Positions 5,876-13,518 of a stretch of DNA of 42,148 nucleotides are shown one piece after another (the first letter of the stretch is position 1; each line of letters starts with the position of its first letter). Location of the stretch: positions 1-42,148 of the IMG/VR virus record IMGVR_UViG_3300024054_000029, one strand, 5' to 3'. A program made the translations under genes and the position numbers. This DNA is from a virus. The notes beneath the pieces are model-generated. The model ran no database searches and was not told the origin of the DNA. It worked only from the letters and a program-made list of their open reading frames with translations.

Positions 5876-6642
5876 AATTCCAACAGCAAATTAGCATCAA
5901 ACAGGGCATTTGAATCGTTATACCCTCGTGGATTACAAACAACTTTTGTGTTGCTCATTTCATAATTACATGAATCATGTGTGTGGCCGTGAAGCCAGTA
6001 AGTTGGTTTATAGTGATCAATTAACTCATTAAGCTCAGATCGATATCCTCCATTCATATGAAAATCTGCTCGAAACTCTGGTGGAGTACTAAAACTAGAC
6101 GGCAAGTGATGTGTAACCACTACTACCGGCTGCTTAGAATCTTTATTTTCAAAAAGCTGTGATTTGATGAATTCAAGCTGTTTTTTATGCAGCTCTACCA
6201 TATCGTCAGGAGTGAATGTCCGTGTTATGTTTTTTATAAGGTAAAAATCATTCATTCTTTGACTTAATTGAAATTTTGTTACAGGATCATTTTTATTGGC
6301 ATCGGCCCAAAGTGTCGTACCAATTACTGTAACACCATCAAATTTTACAGTTTCACCATTAGTAGTGACAAAAACATTTGGTAAATCAGCAACTTTTTCT
6401 TTTATCTTGTCCACCAGACCTACTATTTGATTACGGTAAAATTCGTGATTTCCCAAAACATAAAAAACAGCACCAAACCGTGAGGCGTGCTCACGTACAA
6501 AGGCGACTCCTAGCGTACCGACATAAATGTCACCAGCTAAGATAAGAAGGGTTTCACTATCAGTATCTAACTGAGGAACAGTGAAATTTTTAAATTCAAG
6601 GTGTAGATCAGAAACTAATCTCAGATATTTAATTTTAATCAT
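5872..6642 (-). CDS. Calcineurin-like metallophosphoesterase
   Basis: 256 residues with the complete metallophosphoesterase signature: SDLHLEF (11-17), AGDIYVG (35-41), GNHEFY (64-69), VTHHLPS (about 175-181) and GHTHD (about 219-223). These hold the two-metal site. Such enzymes hydrolyse phosphodiesters or phosphomonoesters of nucleotides, RNA, DNA or proteins; the substrate cannot be read from the motifs. It lies in an operon of unknown genes, with overlapping stops and starts on both sides. Confidence 0.85.
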   Translation of the reverse strand: MIKIKYLRLVSDLHLEFKNFTVPQLDTDSETLLILAGDIYVGTLGVAFVREHASRFGAVFYVLGNHEFYRNQIVGLVDKIKEKVADLPNVFVTTNGETVKFDGVTVIGTTLWADANKNDPVTKFQLSQRMNDFYLIKNITRTFTPDDMVELHKKQLEFIKSQLFENKDSKQPVVVVTHHLPSSFSTPPEFRADFHMNGGYRSELNELIDHYKPTYWLHGHTHDSCNYEMSNTKVVCNPRGYNDSNALFDANLLLEL

Positions 6643-6809
6643 CTCGACATTCTTTTTTGTTGAAGTAACACTGACTGCTTAATTATCGATTTTAACTTTA
6701 AAACAGTAAAAAATGAATTTTCAATTACTGCCTGTGCTGCTTCTGCTTCTAATAATTTTAATTGCTTTTTGCTGTAGTAAATCCCAAATTGATAAATTAT
6801 AGCTGACAT
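6639..6809 (-). CDS. Unknown small protein
   Basis: 56 residues, begins MSAIIYQFGIYYSKKQLKLL, helical and basic. Its TGA overlaps the metallophosphoesterase ATG (ATGA), which argues for a real gene. However, no Shine-Dalgarno is seen and its ATG lies inside the TATAAT of a promoter-like sequence, so either the start or the promoter is wrong. Confidence 0.4.
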   Translation of the reverse strand: MSAIIYQFGIYYSKKQLKLLEAEAAQAVIENSFFTVLKLKSIIKQSVLLQQKRMSR

Positions 6810-6836
6810 TATAACACATTTAGTTTTATTTTTACA
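6808..6836 (-). promoter_or_regulatory. Early-type promoter candidate
   Basis: TATAAT at 6808-6813 and TGTAAA at 6831-6836, 17-nt spacer. It matches the recurrent early class but overlaps the start of ORF 6639-6809, so it may instead serve the metallophosphoesterase. Confidence 0.4.
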
Positions 6837-7031
6837 CTATTCTTTTAAGATTTCAACAGTTGGGCTTGAATTGAGCTGGACAAATACTGAAATCCGATGT
6901 TGTAAAATTTCATGAAGCTTTAAAAAATTTTTCTGTTTTTCTTCAAAAGATAAAGTTCCAAGCCATGTAAAATATTCTATGAGAGCAATATTTAATTTTT
7001 CAAGTTTTGTTTCTTCTATTGGGTTACACAT
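6837..7031 (-). CDS. Unknown small protein
   Basis: 64 residues, helical, begins MCNPIEETKLEKLNIALIEY. It lies directly downstream of the DNA ligase. No Shine-Dalgarno is visible; an AATAAATA box sits 7 nt before the ATG, too close for a normal leader. Confidence 0.45.
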   Translation of the reverse strand: MCNPIEETKLEKLNIALIEYFTWLGTLSFEEKQKNFLKLHEILQHRISVFVQLNSSPTVEILKE

Positions 7032-7056
7032 ATAATTTATTTATTGTTCTTCGACA

Positions 7057-8961
7057 TTACACGATTAACATTTCAATCAAGGAATCACGATCAATTACGA
7101 TTATTCCTTGTTCAGCAGCCTTCTTTGATTTTCCAGAAGATTTTGTCGTGTCCTTCATTACGAGGTGTGTGGTATCCTTTTTAATACCGTCTTGAACTAT
7201 TCCGCCGAGAGCTTCAATTTGAGCAGTTAATTCATCACTTCTAAAGCCGGTAAATACGAAACTTTTACCAACCAGCTTACCGGTCGTAATCACTTTTTTG
7301 ACGGCGGTTTTCAGCTTTATGAAATTGACGTGATTAAGCCAATCAAAAAATTCTTTGAATTCGTCAATACCATCAAGATAAGTTTGTGCGGTTATTTCAC
7401 TAAACCCCTTCAGCGTGAGGATATCAGCTTCTGTGGCTTCAAGCACTAAAGTCCCGAAAGCTTCGCAAAGAACTTTTGCTCTTCGTTCACCAAATCCTCT
7501 ACCAAATGATGGGTAAGCTCCCATCAATTCCCAAAGATAAACATCCTGAAGCTTAGCATGAAGGCTATCGTAAGCTTTTTCACCGTTGCGCCCAATCAAA
7601 TCATTCCATTCTTTGCGAGATAGACTTATGATCGCTTCAAGTGAATCGACTTTATTTTCTACTAGCGCGGAAAGAGTTGCATCTTGTACTTGATCAATTT
7701 CAAGCTTGTTAAAAAACCGCTTTAACTTCAATAATTTTGACGCATCACTTTCGATATCAGCAATTGCATCAATTCCAGTTTTTGACCAATGATATGCAAC
7801 TTCAGGCATCAAAGGCTCAACACCTTCTTCAACCTTGAGAATGTAAGGAATTACGTCTCCAGAGCGGGTAATGCGAACTTTAGCACCAACTCCAACTCCA
7901 TTATTTTTGATATAAGCAGCATTGAATCCAGCAGCTCGTTTGATGGTTGCTCCGCAAAGGTCGACTGGTTCAAGCAAGACTGTTGGTATTAGGTAACTAT
8001 ATTGAGACGCTTTCCATTCAATACCAATGACTGTGGTGACAGCCTCATTGCTTTCATCAGCAACCTTCCACTTAAAACCATACTGCGGTCGCTTGTTTTT
8101 CAAACCAAGCTTTTCACGACTTTTTGCATTACTGATCTGAACAACAATACCGTCTATTTCGTAATTTGAAGAATCACGCCAATCAACAAGCACACTAGTC
8201 AACTGTGTTTCGTTAATTGAATTTACCTGCATCCAGCGTGGAGTTTGAAATCCGTAGCTGTCAAGCATATTAAGGTGCGCAAAGTAATCATATTGTGGTA
8301 ATGAGAGCCCATATGCAACAAATTTCAAATATTGGAAAATTTCATCAGGAATTTCTTTTGCATTGATTAGCCCGTTTGCAATACCGCGCAAATTTTTATA
8401 CTCACGCCCATTGTGCTGCTTCAAAATTTCCTTAACTTTTTCTTCATCACATTTACGGATAATAAATTCGCCACGAACTTCGAATGAAGGTGATTCAATT
8501 CCACTACCTAGCGAAATAGGAATTGAACGCATTGAAAGTGCGTGGCGGGTGCAATCTGAACCATAAACGCCGTCACCCCGCGTTAATGCGACTTTTAGCT
8601 TGCCGTTAACGTAGGTAAGAGTTCCAGATGATCCATCAAGCTTTTCAGACAAGATGTATAAATCTGCGTCTTTTCCTGCTAGCCAGCGGTTAAGACCGTC
8701 ACGATTGATTTGATTTAAACCACCAACAGGGTTCGGGTGTTTTACTTTGACACCTCTAACCATACTGCCGGTTTCCATAAAGTACCCGTCATTTGGCCAC
8801 CTTGATTCAGCAAAAGCATGAAGCTCATCATATTCAGCGTCTGAGATTAATGGCTCATCACCGTTATAGTAAATTTCATCAAGCTGAATGAGTGCGCTAA
8901 GAATTTCATCCTTTTCAAAAGATTCAGGACTGTTAATAATTTGCTGAATTATAGCTGACAT
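7057..8961 (-). CDS. ligA: NAD-dependent DNA ligase (LigA type), zinc finger missing
   Basis: 634 residues from ATG 8961 (a GTG four codons upstream is possible). It seals DNA nicks using NAD+. Order: Ia domain with DAEYDEL (about 41-47), adenylation domain with EKLDG (Lys about 107), TRGDG, EVRGEF, EIDGIVVQI and KWKV; OB domain; helix-hairpin-helix repeats (about 420-530); C-terminal BRCT (LVGKSFVFTGF to the end). The Cys4 zinc finger that normally links OB and HhH is absent; no CxxC is seen there. T4 itself uses an ATP ligase, so this is a replacement. A promoter lies just upstream. Confidence 0.93.
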   Translation of the reverse strand: MSAIIQQIINSPESFEKDEILSALIQLDEIYYNGDEPLISDAEYDELHAFAESRWPNDGYFMETGSMVRGVKVKHPNPVGGLNQINRDGLNRWLAGKDADLYILSEKLDGSSGTLTYVNGKLKVALTRGDGVYGSDCTRHALSMRSIPISLGSGIESPSFEVRGEFIIRKCDEEKVKEILKQHNGREYKNLRGIANGLINAKEIPDEIFQYLKFVAYGLSLPQYDYFAHLNMLDSYGFQTPRWMQVNSINETQLTSVLVDWRDSSNYEIDGIVVQISNAKSREKLGLKNKRPQYGFKWKVADESNEAVTTVIGIEWKASQYSYLIPTVLLEPVDLCGATIKRAAGFNAAYIKNNGVGVGAKVRITRSGDVIPYILKVEEGVEPLMPEVAYHWSKTGIDAIADIESDASKLLKLKRFFNKLEIDQVQDATLSALVENKVDSLEAIISLSRKEWNDLIGRNGEKAYDSLHAKLQDVYLWELMGAYPSFGRGFGERRAKVLCEAFGTLVLEATEADILTLKGFSEITAQTYLDGIDEFKEFFDWLNHVNFIKLKTAVKKVITTGKLVGKSFVFTGFRSDELTAQIEALGGIVQDGIKKDTTHLVMKDTTKSSGKSKKAAEQGIIVIDRDSLIEMLIV

Positions 8962-8990
8962 AAAATGTTCCACTATTTAATTATAGTATT

Positions 8991-9019
8991 ATTATAAGCA
9001 AAAGATATCAAAAATACAC
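8991..9019 (-). promoter_or_regulatory. Early-type promoter of the ligase gene
   Basis: TATAAT at 8991-8996 and GTGTAT at 9014-9019, 17-nt spacer. Leaves a leader of about 25 nt before ATG 8961. A second TATAAT at 8980-8985 is also present. Confidence 0.6.
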
Positions 9020-9283
9020 TTATTTTACTATTCTATCTTTCATTACTTTTAGTCCAGTTTGCGCAATACTATGCAGCGTTTTAGCATTTTCTATAATTTC
9101 AATCGTGCGCCCAAGTGAATAAGCTACACATGCTATAATGAAACTTATTATTGGCGAAAGCCAAATAAAAAATAAAGAAAATTTACATTGGAACGCATCA
9201 AAGTTTCCGTTTCCAAACAACCAATACCCGCTAATAATTAGCCATGGAAATAAAATTAAAAATCCCAAAAAGACGCGCAGCAT
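9020..9283 (-). CDS. Two-span membrane protein
   Basis: 87 residues with hydrophobic helices at about 3-23 and 35-57, then a soluble helical tail. Good Shine-Dalgarno (CAGGAG) before the ATG. No family recognised. Topology would suit a holin, an inner-membrane exclusion protein or an anchor. Confidence 0.6.
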   Translation of the reverse strand: MLRVFLGFLILFPWLIISGYWLFGNGNFDAFQCKFSLFFIWLSPIISFIIACVAYSLGRTIEIIENAKTLHSIAQTGLKVMKDRIVK

Positions 9284-9295
9284 TTACTACTCCTG

Positions 9296-9430
9296 TTAAT
9301 CGTGTTCGATCGGTGCTATTAAATTTGATATATGAAAAAGAACAATAATCCGCACGTATTTTACCATTGCGGACCATACTGATTCGCTCAGTTCAAGCAT
9401 AATCAGATTTTCTCTGTTTTCTGTGTTCAT
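9296..9430 (-). CDS. Unknown small protein
   Basis: 44 residues, begins MNTENRENLIMLELSESVWS, with an amphipathic or hydrophobic C-terminal half. It fits exactly between its neighbours (start 2 nt after the upstream stop; stop 12 nt before the next ATG). Function unknown. Confidence 0.45.
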   Translation of the reverse strand: MNTENRENLIMLELSESVWSAMVKYVRIIVLFHISNLIAPIEHD

Positions 9431-9432
9431 TT

Positions 9433-9939
9433 TTAAATTCTCAATGTGATAATTTCTACGTCTGACTCGGTATCATAAATGTAGCTCGTGCGAACTACAT
9501 CATCTATTAATACACAAGTAGTCCACTTTTGAGAAAAAATACATGAATCAATAAATGATTTTTGCTTCCCATAGACTGAAATAAAATCACATTCATCCTG
9601 AAATCTTAGTTTTTGAAAATCTCCTATTTGTTTAATCATTTGTCTAACTGAAATAATATCCGAAACTGACACATTTAATATTGTTTCTAGTCGCGGCATT
9701 AATTCAACTTTAAATTTTTCAATATCAGCGTCATTATAAATTGCAAATGACCAAATACCAATATCATTTACACCAAACTCGTTCAAAAATTCAGCAATTA
9801 GTTCACAACTATGAAACAATAAGGCATAATTTCCCCATTCATCAATAACTGTTTCTTCAAGATCAAGCCATACTTTAACCGGGAAGTTTATTCTTCCACG
9901 TTCTTTAAGCGAATTAAAAGTTTGGATTAATCTATTCAT
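9433..9939 (-). CDS. HAD-like phosphatase candidate
   Basis: 168 residues from ATG 9939. KVWLDLEETVIDEWGNY near 22-38 looks like HAD motif I (DLEET in place of DxDGT), and VLIDDVV near 145-151 looks like the acidic motif IV. The lysine and Ser/Thr motifs are not clear, so the assignment is tentative. It sits directly downstream of the LSm-like protein and the RNA ligase, which would fit an end-healing phosphatase. Confidence 0.5.
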   Translation of the reverse strand: MNRLIQTFNSLKERGRINFPVKVWLDLEETVIDEWGNYALLFHSCELIAEFLNEFGVNDIGIWSFAIYNDADIEKFKVELMPRLETILNVSVSDIISVRQMIKQIGDFQKLRFQDECDFISVYGKQKSFIDSCIFSQKWTTCVLIDDVVRTSYIYDTESDVEIITLRI

Positions 9940-10174
9940 TGCCAAAAGCTGAAATTTCTTTAATTGACGCTATTGAAGTTTTGTTAAACCATCTTACATT
10001 TTGATTGACTCCACCAGACACTATAGGACCACCCGCCCAGTTATAAATTACCAAGTGGGTCAGGTGTATTTTATCATGTCTAATACCATTAAGAAACCCT
10101 TCATATTTGGCGTTGGTTTTCTTCATTATAATTTGAACTGTTTTGTTCAAAAAATCTTTGAATTGAATTTCCAT
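9932..10174 (-). CDS. Small protein with possible LSm/Hfq-like fold
   Basis: 80 residues from ATG 10174, taken because it follows the RNA-ligase stop directly (TAAAATG). Pattern: strand TVQIIMKKT, turn, strand YEGFLNGIRHDKIHLTHLVIY, a Gly-rich loop, then SIASIKEISAF. A five-strand barrel with a G-x-L-x-G-I-x-x-D-x-I-x-L core recalls Sm proteins, which bind RNA. This is a visual judgement only. Confidence 0.45.
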   Translation of the reverse strand: MEIQFKDFLNKTVQIIMKKTNAKYEGFLNGIRHDKIHLTHLVIYNWAGGPIVSGGVNQNVRWFNKTSIASIKEISAFGNE

Positions 10175-10175
10175 T

Positions 10176-10817
10176 TTAGAGCCCATTTGGCACGATTTCA
10201 GAATGCATCCAGTGCGTATCAGTTTGAACGTGACTAGCACGAACAAACTTAGCTACTGACTGAGCAAAATCCTTATAGTGAAACCCCTTTTTCATTCTGA
10301 CCACGTAACCTTCCTGTGTTGTTGTATCCAGTCGATATTGAATTTGACGAATTTGGTCTTCGTCAAATTCACCTTGCCAAAGAATATGTACAGACGGAAT
10401 TTCGAGAAGTGAAAACCATTCTTGTGTTTCACCCCAGCTTAAACAAAAATTTTTTTCATTCCAAATTGAAAACCCACGAAATGGTATTACCAAGTTCTCA
10501 TATCTAATCGAGTGTTGAGCAAATAAGTTTTCTCCACAAACTCTCCAACCTTCAGGAAGGTCATAACAACGTTCTTGCCACCAACGCTTTACCCAATCAC
10601 GAGAAGGGTGATTTGCACTGTCAAGTGACCTGGCATGTAGATTGCCATTAGTATAAAGTGAAGTGTTCTCACCATCCATTTTTTCTGTTATGATGACATG
10701 TTGACCTTCAAAATGTTCAACATTCTTGAGCACTTTGTCATCATCAGAACGACCTAGCGACCAGGGAAGATGATAGGTGCGGGGGTATTTGACTTTACTC
10801 ATTGAAGTAACACTCAT
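10176..10817 (-). CDS. RNA ligase (T4 Rnl2/DRB0094-like)
   Basis: 213 residues. It seals 3'-OH and 5'-phosphate RNA ends through a lysyl-AMP intermediate. Motif I is EKMDGEN with Lys 46, motif III WRVCGENL (about 92-99), motif IV EGYVVRM, and motif V AKFVR. It is a compact nucleotidyltransferase domain without a clear C-terminal extension. The alternative ATG at 10802 would trim five residues. It leads a transcript from its own promoter and is the centre of the RNA-repair cluster. Confidence 0.88.
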   Translation of the reverse strand: MSVTSMSKVKYPRTYHLPWSLGRSDDDKVLKNVEHFEGQHVIITEKMDGENTSLYTNGNLHARSLDSANHPSRDWVKRWWQERCYDLPEGWRVCGENLFAQHSIRYENLVIPFRGFSIWNEKNFCLSWGETQEWFSLLEIPSVHILWQGEFDEDQIRQIQYRLDTTTQEGYVVRMKKGFHYKDFAQSVAKFVRASHVQTDTHWMHSEIVPNGL

Positions 10818-10832
10818 TTGGTTTATGAAATA

Positions 10833-10861
10833 ATTATAATCAAAAAACCAAAAAATTACAT
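10833..10861 (-). promoter_or_regulatory. Early-type promoter of the RNA ligase operon
   Basis: TATAAT at 10833-10838 and ATGTAA at 10856-10861, 17-nt spacer. The surrounding sequence (TGAAATAATTATAATC on the plus strand) is repeated at 11154-11170. Confidence 0.65.
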
Positions 10862-10871
10862 TTTTAAAAAA

Positions 10872-11135
10872 TTAATTTTTTAGTGATTCTTTCCATAGCT
10901 CAAGCTTTTGCTCACTATTGCACCTGAATTCGGCCATGGTTCTTTCATACTTTATTTGATCAAGCGAGTCAGAAAGTTCAGTTGTAACTTGTTGAAGCAT
11001 GCTGAGCTGCTTTATCAGTCGTTCAATTTTGATGTTCGGTAAATTGTCTTTATTTGCATGTTGAACATCTTCAATAAGACGTTCAATAAAGGCGGCAGCG
11101 TCATCGATACATGATAAAGAATATGAATTAAACAT
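10872..11135 (-). CDS. Unknown helical protein
   Basis: 87 residues from ATG 11135, preferred over a GTG three codons upstream because AGGTG is well spaced. Long amphipathic helices with Gln and Leu (IKIERLIKQLSMLQQ), probably a coiled coil. No family recognised. Forms a one-gene unit between two early promoters. Confidence 0.55.
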   Translation of the reverse strand: MFNSYSLSCIDDAAAFIERLIEDVQHANKDNLPNIKIERLIKQLSMLQQVTTELSDSLDQIKYERTMAEFRCNSEQKLELWKESLKN

Positions 11136-11161
11136 CTTAGTCACCTCTGCGTTATGAAATA

Positions 11162-11189
11162 ATTATAATCAAAAACCAAAAAAGTACAA
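11162..11189 (-). promoter_or_regulatory. Early-type promoter
   Basis: TATAAT at 11162-11167 and TTGTAC at 11184-11189, 16-nt spacer. Near-duplicate of the promoter at 10833-10861. Confidence 0.65.
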
Positions 11190-11191
11190 TT

Positions 11192-11530
11192 TTAAGAAAT
11201 TAAATAACGTTCAATAACGCCGCGCATTCTGGTTGAACCAACAGGATTTGCTGAGTGAACTTTTATTATAGGCGGTATCCACAAACCAAATGTTTTTTGT
11301 TCTGCCAACCATAAACAAATGTCATAACCTGTCCACTCTCTACCATCAGGAGAGAATGACGCAAGGTCATGATCTAAAGAAAGAAAATCATATTTGTATT
11401 TCTGTAAAAACTCTACTGCAGTAAAGTAATCATATACAACCGTCCAGTTCCCACAAATCTTATAGTAATCTGTAGGAACATCTCTAGTATCATCAACAAA
11501 TAGCCCGTAAAGATTAACTATGGTCACTGT
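11192..11530 (-). CDS. Cyclic-phosphate-processing receiver-like (cREC) protein
   Basis: 112 residues if started at GTG 11530; no ATG is available except one deep in the upstream gene. LYGLFVDDTRDVP, then LSLDHDL, TGYDICLW, P-P and VHSANPVG form the pattern I associate with cREC receiver domains. Comparative genomics predicts that these process 2',3'-cyclic phosphates in RNA repair; this is remembered, not searched. VDD and LDHD are the likely metal or catalytic residues. Its location between RNA ligase and 2H phosphoesterase supports the role. Confidence 0.68.
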   Translation of the reverse strand, partial: TVTIVNLYGLFVDDTRDVPTDYYKICGNWTVVYDYFTAVEFLQKYKYDFLSLDHDLASFSPDGREWTGYDICLWLAEQKTFGLWIPPIIKVHSANPVGSTRMRGVIERYLIS

Positions 11531-11732
11531 TTGTGATTTTCTCTTCAAGCCTATATATTTCAATGGCTGATAGAACCGCATCAACACGAGTTTTTAGTCG
11601 ACGCAATTGATATTCATGACTATCAATTGATTGAAAATCATTCCATTCTCCATTTTCTATAGCATCGATATCATAACCATGTGCAACTTTGTTCGCAAGT
11701 TCTTGAATATCTTCTAAAAGTGTGTTGATCAT
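11514..11732 (-). CDS. Unknown small helical protein
   Basis: 72 residues, begins MINTLLEDIQELANKVAHGY, acidic and helical. Its ATG overlaps the stop of the 2H-phosphoesterase gene by one base, so the two are coupled. No domain recognised. Confidence 0.55.
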   Translation of the reverse strand: MINTLLEDIQELANKVAHGYDIDAIENGEWNDFQSIDSHEYQLRRLKTRVDAVLSAIEIYRLEEKITNSDHS

Positions 11733-12190
11733 TAATTTTCCTCTGTTTTAGCAATTGTAATGTGGAAAGTAAATTCTCGGCCTTTAGCATCTTCAGATTT
11801 TAAGCCAAGTTCCTTTCTGATTTCATTCAAGCGATGAGAGCGAACTCGTACCATAAAAAACTTGTCACGAAAACCAAGCTCACGAGTAGCTTCGATTTTG
11901 TGTTGATACTCTAAAATAATTCGCTCGCCATTATACTTGCCCCAAAGCTCTTTATTAAGAGGCTCCTCGCCGCGAATGACGCTGACGTGAGACCCCCAGG
12001 CTGGTTGTAAGTAACGTCTCTTGTACCCATTGGCTTCCCAATGCCACCAGAATTTTTCAAGCCACCAACGATAGTAGTTGGCAATTTCTGGACAGGTATT
12101 AACAACAGCCCACCAAACTGTACGGTTTTTCATCTTTCCACGATTTGGATCGTAAATTAACGTACCGGTTGTTTTGAACCAAGTAGACAT
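11732..12190 (-). CDS. 2H phosphoesterase-like protein
   Basis: 152 residues from ATG 12190 (AGGTGA 8 nt upstream). Two H-x-S/T-x motifs, HVSV (about 68-71) and HITI (about 144-147), are spaced as in 2H phosphoesterases, which open 2',3'-cyclic phosphates on RNA. The first half is Trp-rich (WWLEKFWWHW). It starts the operon that continues with the cREC protein; RNA ligase and RlaP-like genes are close, so an RNA end-healing role is likely. The catalytic activity itself is inferred. Confidence 0.65.
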   Translation of the reverse strand: MSTWFKTTGTLIYDPNRGKMKNRTVWWAVVNTCPEIANYYRWWLEKFWWHWEANGYKRRYLQPAWGSHVSVIRGEEPLNKELWGKYNGERIILEYQHKIEATRELGFRDKFFMVRVRSHRLNEIRKELGLKSEDAKGREFTFHITIAKTEEN

Positions 12191-12220
12191 CACTATTCAC
12201 CTAAAGTTAGCTGTTGTTAA

Positions 12221-12249
12221 ATTATACAACAAATAGTTAACACTGTAAA
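12221..12249 (-). promoter_or_regulatory. Early-type promoter of the 2H/cREC operon
   Basis: TATAAT at 12221-12226 and TTTACA at 12244-12249, 17-nt spacer. Confidence 0.6.
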
Positions 12250-12250
12250 C

Positions 12251-12664
12251 TTAGAATGTGTAATTTATACCAAAAATTCCAAAAAATTCATTTCCGCTTT
12301 GTTTTTCAGGAACACCAACTCCTCCGTAAAGTTGTACTTTTTTAAATGGCCTGTACAATAACTGTGTCATCGCACCTGAAACATTTGTGTGTCCTGAAAC
12401 ATATGACAAATTTAAATCTAGTTGTTTTGGAATAATTTCAATATTTATTCCTGTTAGAATTCCTACTTGGTTATAGCTAGTTGTAAGTGCTTTATTGGCA
12501 TAATATGGTCCTACAAATAATTCAATTTGGTTAATGGGTTTAAAGTTAAAGGTTAAGTAATCAAAATTATGAAACTTTTTAGTTTTAGAAAATAAAGATG
12601 TTCCATTTTGTGTTCCAATTATCAAAGAAAGAATTATAAATGCTTTTAAAAAATCAAAAAACAC
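12251..12664 (-). CDS. Secreted beta-barrel-like outer-membrane protein
   Basis: 137 residues. An N-terminal hydrophobic stretch (4-17, DFLKAFIILSLIIG) looks like a signal peptide or anchor. After it, alternating hydrophobic/polar strands of about 10 residues with aromatic ends run to a terminal Phe (FFGIFGINYTF), the usual C-terminal signal for outer-membrane barrel assembly. The size fits a small 6- to 8-strand barrel. If right, the phage places its own protein in the host outer membrane, perhaps for exclusion. No homologue recognised. Confidence 0.5.
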   Translation of the reverse strand: MFFDFLKAFIILSLIIGTQNGTSLFSKTKKFHNFDYLTFNFKPINQIELFVGPYYANKALTTSYNQVGILTGINIEIIPKQLDLNLSYVSGHTNVSGAMTQLLYRPFKKVQLYGGVGVPEKQSGNEFFGIFGINYTF

Positions 12665-12675
12665 TTCATTTCTCC

Positions 12676-12712
12676 AATAAATACGTCTTATTAAACAAAG
12701 TTATTTAATAAG
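12676..12712 (+). promoter_or_regulatory. Plus-strand late-type promoter with abutting inverted repeat
   Basis: AATAAATA at 12676-12683, one base off TATAAATA. Immediately downstream is CTTATTAAA (12687-12695) / TTTAATAAG (12704-12712). Drives the only plus-strand pair in the middle of the window. Confidence 0.5.
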
Positions 12713-12739
12713 AACGATAAATTTATAAGGAGAAATTAT

Positions 12740-12943
12740 ATGGCAGGTCCACCAAAGAAAAACACATCAGCTAGTGTAAATACTCAGCGTGTTAGAATGC
12801 ACGAAGGTAAGCAAGTTAAACCAAGTTTATACGTCGGGCCTCATGGAAAATACATGGCCGCTACAATAGACGGTAATATTGTTTATGATGACGCCGGCCG
12901 CCCCCGAGAATACAAAAAAACGGGCATATTGGTGAGTCAATAA
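12740..12943 (+). CDS. Unknown basic protein
   Basis: 67 residues, begins MAGPPKKNTSASVNTQRVRM, basic, probably beta-rich. Strong Shine-Dalgarno (AAGGAGA) before the ATG. The stop overlaps the start of the next gene (TAATGA). Shares the short string SVNTQR with the downstream protein. Orientation and the late-type promoter suggest a virion or late function. Confidence 0.65.
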   Translation: MAGPPKKNTSASVNTQRVRMHEGKQVKPSLYVGPHGKYMAATIDGNIVYDDAGRPREYKKTGILVSQ

Positions 12944-13413
12944 TGAAAAAGAAAATTCCACCACTTCAAATTGAATTTTTGCAGGATAGAACTAATCTTT
13001 TCGCTTTATCACTCATTGAGTACAAGCGAGAAAATTTTTTAGTTGTAATTGATAACATTACACCTTTTGAAATAGGCGCCTATGTTCTTGATTATGCTGC
13101 GCAGTCAAATGTTGACATTCAACAATTCATGCGCATTGTAAATATTTGGTTTTACAAAAGTAGTAATAATTATCCAATTAGTATTGAAGTCGCAAAGCTT
13201 GGATTAACAGGCTCGCTTTCAAATATGTATAGAAGCTTTGATGTTAATTTTGTTGCCAGAGTTTTAGGAAATCCATTTAAGTTTGATTTTAGCCAACCTA
13301 AAAAGGTTAAGCGCAGAAGAGTAATTCCTATTCAAGAAGGAATTCCAATTCGCTTAAAAAATCAATCTGTAAATACCCAGCGCCAAATTCCTGAAATTTT
13401 CTCGACTGTGTAA
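12943..13413 (+). CDS. Unknown late protein
   Basis: 156 residues, begins MKKKIPPLQIEFLQDRTNLF, alpha/beta N terminus, then a basic tail (KKVKRRRVIPIQ) that ends near SVNTQRQIPEIF. Not recognised. Paired with 12740-12943 as a plus-strand late unit inside a minus-strand region. Its end runs 52 nt into the opposing ORF 13362-13517. Confidence 0.62.
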   Translation: MKKKIPPLQIEFLQDRTNLFALSLIEYKRENFLVVIDNITPFEIGAYVLDYAAQSNVDIQQFMRIVNIWFYKSSNNYPISIEVAKLGLTGSLSNMYRSFDVNFVARVLGNPFKFDFSQPKKVKRRRVIPIQEGIPIRLKNQSVNTQRQIPEIFSTV

Positions 13414-13517
13414 ACGCCAGTTGAAAATAAAAGAAAAAGAATAAAGCAAATGGCGCTCAAAAATGCGAGCGCCATTGCAGCAAAATAGGTTAGAATTTTG
13501 TCAATAAGTGTCAACAT
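13362..13517 (-). CDS. Small membrane protein
   Basis: 51 residues, one long hydrophobic stretch (about 8-36: LTYFAAMALAFLSAICFI...), then a short soluble tail with two Trp. The ATG follows the previous stop directly (TAAAATG). It overlaps the opposing plus-strand gene by 52 nt and contains a strong hairpin, so the ORF might be accidental. Confidence 0.42.
   Translation of the reverse strand: MLTLIDKILTYFAAMALAFLSAICFILFLLFSTGVYTVEKISGIWRWVFTD
13449..13476. terminator. Strong hairpin, likely terminator of the plus-strand unit
   Basis: Perfect 10-bp GC-rich stem AATGGCGCTC / GAGCGCCATT with an 8-base loop, 36 nt after the stop of gene 12943-13413. No T run follows on either strand. Confidence 0.5.
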
Positions 13518-13518
13518 T

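Noticed and set aside
7038-7045. AATAAATA late-like box before gene 6837-7031
   Set aside because: It is only 7 nt from the ATG and the region is A/T-rich; no support beyond the 8-base match.
11911-12105. Second minus-strand ORF inside the 2H phosphoesterase gene
   Set aside because: It is a shadow frame with no ribosome-binding site; the other frame has the 2H motifs.
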